Shown: positions 6,414 through 11,599 of the stretch, piece after piece
Layout of the letters: each line of letters begins with the position of its first letter
Position numbering within the stretch: the first letter of the stretch is position 1
Program-made: the position numbers and the translations under genes
Assembly (NCBI GenBank): GCA_964587175.1
Contig: CAZPKK010000038.1
Coordinates: 1 to 11,599, forward strand
Direction: 5' to 3'
Length of the DNA stretch: 11,599 nucleotides
Source: CALXVA01 sp964587175
Lineage (GTDB): Bacteria > Bacillota > Clostridia > TANB77 > CAG-508
Notes under the pieces: model-generated
Seen by the model: only the letters and a program-made list of their open reading frames with translations
The model's database searches: none
What the model was told of the DNA's origin: nothing

Positions 6414-6539
6414 TTATGCTACTAGATAATATATAAATGTAGTTGCCACAGCTAATACCATTAGTATTGCAAGTATTAGTGCAGTTATTCTTACTGCAAG
6501 TTTTCCTTTTTCCCTTTTATTCTTTTGCTTTTTATCCAT
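6414..6539 (-). CDS. Small single-pass membrane protein, 41 residues, unrecognised
   Basis: A short minus-strand frame from the ATG at 6539 encodes a basic N-terminus (MDKKQKNKREKGK) followed by one hydrophobic helix (about residues 15-40, ending FIYYLVA). By the positive-inside rule the N-terminus should be cytoplasmic. AAGGAAGG lies upstream, 12 nt from this ATG. An in-frame GTG three codons earlier (giving MSKMDKKQ) is only 3 nt from it, so the exact start is undecided. The gene sits 32 nt after the cyclophilin stop and 43 nt before cdaA, so it is very probably in the same transcript. I do not recognise the family. It resembles in style the tiny DUF4044-like membrane proteins of Bacillota, which is a guess. 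Location next to CdaA makes a membrane partner or regulator of the cyclase possible, but this is speculation. Confidence 0.62.
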   Translation of the reverse strand: MDKKQKNKREKGKLAVRITALILAILMVLAVATTFIYYLVA

Positions 6540-6571
6540 CTTACTCACATTCCTTCCTTATAGTCCTTTTA

Positions 6572-7528
6572 TTAATAATAAGAACTAAATAATGTTGAAT
6601 ATAAATCAAATGCAGCTATTGTGCTAGGAGCACCATAGTCTACGCCATATGTTTCAACTGTAACACTTGTAATAACAGGTTCTTCTATTGGAGTATCTGA
6701 CTCTATTTCATTTCCATCATCATCTGTAGGTATTTCATCATCTTCTCCTAAATCTTCATCTCTATAATACACCTCAACATTAGATATTGCTTCTACCACG
6801 TTCATTCCCTCTATTACTTTTCCAAATGCTGCATATATTCCATCTAATGATGTGCTATCTGCTGTCATAATGAAAAATTGACAACCTGCCGAATTATATC
6901 CCTGTGTTGTATATCCATAATAGCTATAATCACTTCTTGCCATAGAGATTACTCCTTCTTCATGTTTTATGTTATTGTCATTATCTCCATTTGCAATAAA
7001 TTCTCCTTCTATGTTATATTCTTGATTTAGGAAGTCTTCAAAATAATTTTGTCCATCTTCATTATCATTAATATATGATTTCATTTCTGAATATGAAGTT
7101 ATTACTGTGCTTGCATCATCATCTAAAGTATATTCCCCATCATAAAATTCTTCTAATATTGTATTAAAGGTATTTTTGTCATTTAATACTTCTTCTAACT
7201 CATATAAATCACTAAGTGTAGGATTAGCAGAAGCATCTCCATCTTTTGCTCCTCCTTGTATAACAAAATCCGGCATGGTTCTATGGAATGTTGTTCCATC
7301 ATAAAATCCATTGTTTGCAAGTCTTATAAAATTTGCAACAGTATTCGGTGCCTCTTCAGGGTATAACTCAATTTTTATGGTTCCATAGCCCTCTATTTCC
7401 ATTGTAGCAACAGGATTTGGTATGTCTAATGTGAGCTTTTTATATACTCCATAGCTTACGAATACAATTCCTGCTATTACTAATAATATCCCCAATATCA
7501 ATAATATTCTTGTGCCTTTCTTTTTCAT
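6572..7528 (-). CDS. Membrane-anchored cyclophilin-type peptidyl-prolyl cis-trans isomerase
   Basis: 318 residues. An N-terminal helix (about 7-27) without a lipobox Cys anchors the protein, with the isomerase domain outside. Cyclophilin motifs are clear: IKIELYPEEAPNTVANFIRLANNGFYDGTTFHRTMPDFVIQGG split over 51-93 (Arg83 and Gln91 correspond to human CypA Arg55 and Gln63), HEEGVISMARS (189-199), GCQFFIMT (215-222) and LDGIYAAFGKV (228-238). The positions matching CypA Trp121 and His126 are Ser and Tyr, so cyclosporin binding and perhaps activity differ. About 75 acidic residues (97-172) are inserted after IQGG, where CypA has only a short loop. An acidic linker (257-282) precedes a short C-terminal beta-rich tail. 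AAAGGA precedes the ATG. Likely role: folding of exported proteins outside the membrane. First gene of a transcript with the small protein and cdaA. Confidence 0.9.
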   Translation of the reverse strand: MKKKGTRILLILGILLVIAGIVFVSYGVYKKLTLDIPNPVATMEIEGYGTIKIELYPEEAPNTVANFIRLANNGFYDGTTFHRTMPDFVIQGGAKDGDASANPTLSDLYELEEVLNDKNTFNTILEEFYDGEYTLDDDASTVITSYSEMKSYINDNEDGQNYFEDFLNQEYNIEGEFIANGDNDNNIKHEEGVISMARSDYSYYGYTTQGYNSAGCQFFIMTADSTSLDGIYAAFGKVIEGMNVVEAISNVEVYYRDEDLGEDDEIPTDDDGNEIESDTPIEEPVITSVTVETYGVDYGAPSTIAAFDLYSTLFSSYY

Positions 7529-7570
7529 TTAATTTTCTTCCTTTCTCGTTTTATTTTTTTCACATTTTTA

Positions 7571-7599
7571 ATTTTAGCATAAGTGTTTTTAGATTACAA
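7571..7599 (-). promoter_or_regulatory. Candidate extended -10 promoter for the cyclophilin-cdaA transcript
   Basis: Minus-strand TTGTAA (7599-7594), a 17-bp spacer, and TAAAAT (7576-7571) preceded by TGC, an extended -10. Transcription would begin near 7564, about 36 nt before the ATG at 7528. It is the best-formed promoter in the window and agrees with the 200-bp gap separating disA from this gene. Confidence 0.55.
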
Positions 7600-7678
7600 T
7601 TGTTTTTAATTTTATTTTTTGTTTTTTCTAATCATGTATTACAAACGTGGTAAATATATTTATTTTTCTTGGGAGTGG

Positions 7679-7720
7679 CACGTGGGAGTACTTAGTGTAT
7701 AAATATATGTGACAGAAAAT
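7679..7720 (+). repeat. Dispersed repeat, copy B
   Basis: CACGTGGGAGTACTTAG at 7679-7695 repeats 4425-4441 with one mismatch, and the following AT-rich stretch ending TATGTGACAGAAAA is related too. It ends 9 nt downstream of the disA stop (minus strand). Its TGTCACATATAT (minus) is the same core found in the arms near 4.38 and 4.42 kb. Direct repeats are absent at the edges, so it does not look like an insertion sequence. Confidence 0.6.
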
Positions 7721-7728
7721 TAAATCAC

Positions 7729-8790
7729 TTACATAATCAGGTTGTCAAAAACAAATTGTTCTTGCATTCTTTTAAGTGATTGTTTTATTGTTCTTGCTCT
7801 TATTTCACCAATTCCGTCTACATCATCTAATTGTGGTATATCTGCAACTAATATGTGTTGAAAAGATTTAAATGATTTTACTAAATTCTCAACTATATTA
7901 CTCGGCATTCTTGGTATTTTATTTAAAATTCTATACCCTCTTGTATATACTCCAACCTCATCATAATTATCAAAATCCTCATATCCTAAAAGATTGGCAA
8001 TTTTATCAGATTTTAAGAGGCTGTCATATTCTATGTTTTTTAATTCCACTAAAATCTTTTCTGCAGTTCTTTTTTTACCGGATGCAATATAATCTTTTAT
8101 AATAAGAAGTTCTTCTTTTTCTAAATCTCCCACAGTTTCATCTAATTGCATTTCGAGTAGTCTTCCTTCTTCGCCAAGTTCGTCAATGGCTCTATTTACT
8201 TCTTCTGCAATTTTCATAACCATTTCAGCTCTTTGAATTACTGTTATAACATTTTCTAATGTAACAATATCATTAAACTCATATTCATTTAAAATATTTA
8301 TTTTATTATCAAATACTTTTTTATATTTTTCTACAATTTGTAACGCTTGATTTGCTTTAGAAATAACATCTGCGGAATTTCTTAAAACATATCTATCATT
8401 TCCTCTAAAAAGAGTTATGATTCCTCTTCTTTGAGAAATGCTTATTACTAAAGCTCCTGTTTGCTTGGCAGTACGCTCTGCGGTTCTATGTCTTGTACCA
8501 GTTTCTGAAGTAAATATTTCTGGAGATGGAATAAGCTGAGTATTTGCATATAAAATTTTTTTTAAATCAGAGCTTAATATAATAGCTCCATCCATCTTAG
8601 CAAGCTCATATAGCTTTGCTGGAGTAAGATCTACGTCAAGTTTGAAACCACCGTCAACCAGTGCTAGGACTTGGTCAGTATCTGCTACTGCTATTAATGC
8701 GCCAGTTTTAGCATTTAATATATTTTCCAATCCATTACGTATTGGGGTACCTGGTGCAATCTGTTTCAAAACTTCTTCAATTCCATCCAT
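7729..8790 (-). CDS. disA: DNA integrity scanning protein, diadenylate cyclase DisA
   Basis: DisA forms an octamer that scans DNA, makes c-di-AMP from ATP, and stops when it meets branched recombination intermediates, delaying sporulation or division. The 353 residues match the usual family length. The DAC domain carries MDGAIILS (DGA at 67-69) and TGTRHRTAERTAKQTG (RHR at 100-102), both catalytic motifs intact. A helical linker (about 145-290) joins it to a C-terminal helix-hairpin-helix DNA-binding region with IPQLDDVDGIGEIRARTI. AAGGAGG lies 7 nt before the ATG at 8790. It follows radA by 58 nt with no terminator between, so the two are very probably one operon, as in other Bacillota where RadA directly restrains DisA. 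Downstream comes a repeat copy and no strong terminator. Confidence 0.97.
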   Translation of the reverse strand: MDGIEEVLKQIAPGTPIRNGLENILNAKTGALIAVADTDQVLALVDGGFKLDVDLTPAKLYELAKMDGAIILSSDLKKILYANTQLIPSPEIFTSETGTRHRTAERTAKQTGALVISISQRRGIITLFRGNDRYVLRNSADVISKANQALQIVEKYKKVFDNKINILNEYEFNDIVTLENVITVIQRAEMVMKIAEEVNRAIDELGEEGRLLEMQLDETVGDLEKEELLIIKDYIASGKKRTAEKILVELKNIEYDSLLKSDKIANLLGYEDFDNYDEVGVYTRGYRILNKIPRMPSNIVENLVKSFKSFQHILVADIPQLDDVDGIGEIRARTIKQSLKRMQEQFVFDNLIM

Positions 8791-8848
8791 TTTATTGCCT
8801 CCTTGCTAACTTTCCAAATTTTGAACAGGCGTATTTTACATATTAAAT

Positions 8849-10219
8849 CTATCTCAACTGTAGCCCTTTTATTGCTTCATTAATATTTCTAACGCCTATT
8901 ATATCTAATTTAAAGCTATCTTTCAATAGTCTTTTATTACTTTCTGGTATGATACACTTCTTAAATCCTAATTTTTCTGCTTCTTTTACTCTTTTTTCTA
9001 TCATATTTACTGCTCTTACTTCTCCTGTTAGTCCGACCTCACCTATTACTACTACATCTTGTGGAATGCTTACGTTCTTATAGCTTGATGTACAAGCAAG
9101 TACAACCCCTAAGTCTATTGCTGGTTCTACTAACCTTATTCCACTAACTACATTTAGATATACATCATGAGTTCCTAAAGCTATTCCTGCTCTTTTTTCA
9201 AGTACAGCAATTAGAACAGCTAACCTATTATAATCCATTCCATTTGCAGTCCTTTTTGGTATTCCAAACACACTTGGTGTAGTAAGCGCTTGAAGTTCTA
9301 CAAGTAATGGCCTTGTTCCTTCCATACTTGCAACAATTACTGATCCTGCCGGATTATCATTTCTTTCTGAAATAAGTATTGAAGAAGGATTGGCAATTTC
9401 TACCATTCCTTCATTTTTCATTTCAAACATTCCTACTTCATTTGTTGAACCAAATCTATTTTTTACACTTCGTAAAATTCTATACGAAAAATATCTTTCT
9501 CCTTCTAGGTATAGCACTGTATCCACCATGTGTTCTAAAACTCTTGGTCCTGCTATATTTCCATCTTTAGTAACATGTCCTATTATTATTGTAGTTATAC
9601 CATTATCTTTGCACATTCTCATAATTCTTGAAGTAATTTCTCTAACTTGACTTACTGTTCCTGCAGCAGAGGTAATTTCTTCAGAATACATTGTTTGAAT
9701 TGAATCAATAATAACTAATTTAGGATTAATGGATATAATAGCATCTTGAATATTGTCTATGTTGGTTTCTCCTAAAAACATAATATCGTCATTGTTTATA
9801 TCTAATCTATCTGCCCTAAGCTTAACTTGTTCAGCGGATTCTTCTCCTGAAATATATAAAACTTTGCCATCACCTTGTATTTTATCGCAAAGTTGCAAAA
9901 TTAATGTTGATTTACCAATTCCCGGTTCTCCTCCGACTAAAACAAGCGAACCTTTTACTACTCCTCCTCCAAGCACTCTGTCTAATTCACCTATACCAGT
10001 ACTAGTTCTTACTGTTTCCACACCTTCTACTTCTTTTAGTTTGCGAGGCAGAGCTTTTTCCTTGCTTACACTGCTCTTTCCACCAGAGGTACTAGATGTA
10101 TTTATAACTTTTTCCTCATAAAATGTATTCCATTCATTACATGCTGGACACTTTCCCAACCATTTTGCGGACTCATATCCACAATTACTACACACAAAAA
10201 TTGTTTTTGCTTTTGCCAT
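8849..10219 (-). CDS. radA: DNA repair protein RadA (branch-migration helicase)
   Basis: RadA/Sms is a hexameric DnaB-like ATPase that drives branch migration in homologous recombination and controls DisA. The 456 residues are the normal length. An N-terminal C4 zinc finger uses Cys10, Cys13, Cys24 and Cys27. Walker A is GGEPGIGKST (97-106) and the Walker B strand is LVIIDS (168-173). The family signature KNRFG is at 253-257. The C-terminal region (from about 285, with VEPAIDLGVVLA and VVVIGEVGLTGEVRAV) is the Lon-protease-like domain, lacking protease function in this family. AGAGGA stands 5 nt before the ATG at 10219. In many Bacillota radA follows the clpC cluster; here a GH15 glycosidase gene lies upstream instead. 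All motifs are intact. Confidence 0.97.
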   Translation of the reverse strand: MAKAKTIFVCSNCGYESAKWLGKCPACNEWNTFYEEKVINTSSTSGGKSSVSKEKALPRKLKEVEGVETVRTSTGIGELDRVLGGGVVKGSLVLVGGEPGIGKSTLILQLCDKIQGDGKVLYISGEESAEQVKLRADRLDINNDDIMFLGETNIDNIQDAIISINPKLVIIDSIQTMYSEEITSAAGTVSQVREITSRIMRMCKDNGITTIIIGHVTKDGNIAGPRVLEHMVDTVLYLEGERYFSYRILRSVKNRFGSTNEVGMFEMKNEGMVEIANPSSILISERNDNPAGSVIVASMEGTRPLLVELQALTTPSVFGIPKRTANGMDYNRLAVLIAVLEKRAGIALGTHDVYLNVVSGIRLVEPAIDLGVVLACTSSYKNVSIPQDVVVIGEVGLTGEVRAVNMIEKRVKEAEKLGFKKCIIPESNKRLLKDSFKLDIIGVRNINEAIKGLQLR

Positions 10220-10273
10220 TTCTTTCCTCTTTTCTGTTTTTTTGCATTACAATTATTAATCATATTTAAATCA

Positions 10274-10302
10274 ATTTTAAGTATTCTGTTTATACAGTCC
10301 AA
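10274..10302 (-). promoter_or_regulatory. Candidate promoter for radA-disA
   Basis: Minus-strand TTGGAC (10302-10297), a 17-bp spacer and TAAAAT (10279-10274). The predicted start lies about 48 nt before the radA ATG. The spacer contains CTGTATAAACAG, a small dyad between the two boxes. The -35 is poor (3 of 6). Confidence 0.4.
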
Positions 10303-10330
10303 TGCTTGTTCATCATTTAATGTATTTTCC

Positions 10331-10346
10331 ATTTCGAATTCGGAAT
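10331..10346. promoter_or_regulatory. 16-bp near-palindrome upstream of radA
   Basis: ATTTCGAATTCGGAAT is symmetrical in 7 of 8 pairs around GAATTC and lies about 30 bp upstream of the candidate radA -35. It has the form of a dimeric operator but does not match a Bacillota LexA box (CGAAC...GTTCG). No regulator is assigned. Confidence 0.25.
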
Positions 10347-10389
10347 CTCCTAAGCACTTATCTTCTACGCCTGTCCCCCATTTGGGAAT

Positions 10390-11599
10390 TTAGAAAAGTG
10401 CTATGAGGAACATAGCGTGAGCCCAAGCAAGGCCTATTACCCAGTTTGGTTTCATTGTATTGTTGTCGATTTGTTCTCCTATTAGCCCATGTTTGTTTGC
10501 ACTATTTATTATAAAATCAATACATTCTTGTGCTTTTTTCTTTTCTCCAATTTTTTTGTAGTACATTGCCATCCATAGTGTTGATATTGACCAAGGACTT
10601 TTTCCTTCTCTATAATGATCTCCTTCAAATCTTAAGTATCCTCCTGTATACGTTCTAAGTGTCATGTTTATTTTTTCGACTGTGTTTGTTATTTTCTTTT
10701 CTTTAGCTTCATATAATTTAAATGGCTCTACTACTCCTAACATGCTTATGTCTATAATGTCATCTTCTGCATTTCTTTTTAATGTTTTTGTACTTTCACT
10801 ATACATATGTTTTTCTATGTATTTTTTTATTTCTTTTTTGTAAAATTCTAATTTTTTTTCTATTTTATTTACGCTTTCTAGTTTTAGTCGATTCTTTTCT
10901 TCGTATTCTGGCTTAAATACTTCATACATTTTCATAATTGCATTAAATGCTGCATATATGCTTGCTAACGAGTACAAATGCACTCCTTCGTGCATTTCCC
11001 ATAAATCATAGCTTACAGGAAGTTTATTTCTGTCTTCTGTATGATATGCTTTTTCTATTTCATTTTTTACTATGTCGCTATCATCATGAATTCCTAAGAT
11101 ATTATCCATATATACACATAAAAATTTAATAGCATTTTCACACATTTTTAATACATCTCTTAGAAATTTTTTATCTTGTACTACTTTATAATGCTCATAT
11201 GCACCATATACTACCCCTGCAGTTTCATCTATTTGATAGCCCCAACATGGTGCTAATCTTCCATCTGTATAGAATCTTTGCTCCCACATGCCATTTTTGC
11301 TTTGTGTATTTTTGCAGAAAACTTTATAAAATTTTTCTGTTTCCTTTTCCATTTTTACTTTGTCAAAAGCACTGGTAATAAATACCGCATCTCTTGGCCA
11401 GCAATATCCATACCTGCCACATTGTGTTAAGTTTTCATCCACTTCCACTGCTGCTGCAATTCCTCCAGTTTCTTTATTTATTAGTAATGGAAATAATAAA
11501 ATACTTCTTTTATATACTTGGTTAAATTTATAATTATATTCGCTATTTTCTTCTTTAAGTTCTATATTTATATGATCTTTAACATATTTTTTCCAATAT
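10390..11599 (-). CDS. GH15 glucoamylase-type glycoside hydrolase, C-terminal part (truncated by window edge)
   Basis: The frame is open to the right edge, giving 402 residues. A GTG at 11448 is not the start, because upstream residues KRSILLFPLLINKETGGIAA are typical GH15 sequence. GH15 enzymes invert the anomeric centre while releasing glucose from alpha-glucans or related sugars; bacterial members usually have 600-650 residues, so some 200-250 N-terminal residues are missing. Core motifs (numbered from the window edge) are RYGYCWPRDA (about 62-71), MWEQRFYTDG, the DE of GYQIDETAG, DLWEMHEGVHLYS with the general-acid Glu just after Trp (about 201), and GLIGEQ with the general-base Glu near 375. 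Both catalytic acids are present. The substrate cannot be told (maltooligosaccharides, dextrin or trehalose). No signal peptide can be judged without the N-terminus. No terminator follows; radA starts 170 nt later. Confidence 0.9.
   Translation of the reverse strand, partial: YWKKYVKDHINIELKEENSEYNYKFNQVYKRSILLFPLLINKETGGIAAAVEVDENLTQCGRYGYCWPRDAVFITSAFDKVKMEKETEKFYKVFCKNTQSKNGMWEQRFYTDGRLAPCWGYQIDETAGVVYGAYEHYKVVQDKKFLRDVLKMCENAIKFLCVYMDNILGIHDDSDIVKNEIEKAYHTEDRNKLPVSYDLWEMHEGVHLYSLASIYAAFNAIMKMYEVFKPEYEEKNRLKLESVNKIEKKLEFYKKEIKKYIEKHMYSESTKTLKRNAEDDIIDISMLGVVEPFKLYEAKEKKITNTVEKINMTLRTYTGGYLRFEGDHYREGKSPWSISTLWMAMYYKKIGEKKKAQECIDFIINSANKHGLIGEQIDNNTMKPNWVIGLAWAHAMFLIALF

Noticed and set aside
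7529..7728. Possible c-di-AMP (ydaO-type) riboswitch before the cyclophilin-cdaA transcript
   Set aside because: The leader after the predicted start is only about 36 nt and AT-rich, too short for that riboswitch; the rest is repeat and promoter.
10285..10296. CTGTATAAACAG-type dyad near the radA promoter as a LexA site
   Set aside because: The spacing (CTGT-N4-ACAG) fits neither the E. coli LexA box (N8) nor the Bacillota CGAAC/GTTCG box.
10102..10332. A 76-codon minus-strand frame starting MENTLNDEQALDC, overlapping the radA start out of frame
   Set aside because: The AGGAG upstream is about 14 nt from its ATG, more than half the frame is the out-of-frame overlap with radA, and the candidate radA promoter lies inside it. 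Kept only as a low-interest finding.

Overview
This is an AT-rich window (by eye roughly 30% GC) whose genes all lie on the minus strand. AGGAGG-type ribosome sites, RadA-DisA and CdaA diadenylate cyclases, and a Tad/Flp-type pilus locus without a visible secretin all suggest a Gram-positive Bacillota, most likely a clostridial lineage of the uncultured gut type. That placement is inference. I see no rRNA, tRNA, CRISPR array, transposase or phage gene.

In transcription order (right to left): (1) 11599-10390 is the C-terminal two thirds of a GH15 glucoamylase-type glycosidase, cut by the window edge. (2) 10219-8849 radA and 8790-7729 disA form the classic DNA-repair / DNA-integrity pair, with a plausible promoter at 10302-10274. 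(3) 7728-7529 is intergenic. It holds a copy of a repeat also present near 4.4 kb, and a good extended -10 promoter driving a membrane-anchored cyclophilin (7528-6572), a 41-residue single-pass membrane protein too short for routine gene calling (6539-6414), and cdaA (6370-5453). The window therefore holds two different c-di-AMP synthases within about 3.3 kb. No cdaR/ybbR follows cdaA; a large AT-only hairpin does. (4) 5282-4545 is truA, the tRNA pseudouridine synthase. (5) 4544-4246 has no gene. It is packed with palindromic repeat units, including a perfect 21-bp stem. (6) 4245-3769 encodes an unrecognised three-helix membrane protein with an Asn/Ser-rich tail ending in CCC-R-R, closed by a strong AT-rich terminator. 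(7) 3627-1 is a Tad/Flp-type pilus operon: a CpaB/RcpC-like SAF protein, two consecutive ParA/MinD-like proteins with degenerate P-loops (TadZ/CpaE-like), and the N-terminal 368 residues of a CpaF/TadA-type ATPase that begins with a membrane helix. The P-loop of that ATPase would lie beyond the left edge.

The known functions are separable: carbohydrate hydrolysis, DNA repair with c-di-AMP signalling, a membrane/envelope group (cyclophilin, small membrane protein, CdaA), tRNA modification, and a surface pilus or secretion machine. The least explained parts are the repeat family, the Cys-tailed membrane protein, the small membrane protein inside the cdaA operon, and the paired degenerate ATPases of the pilus locus.
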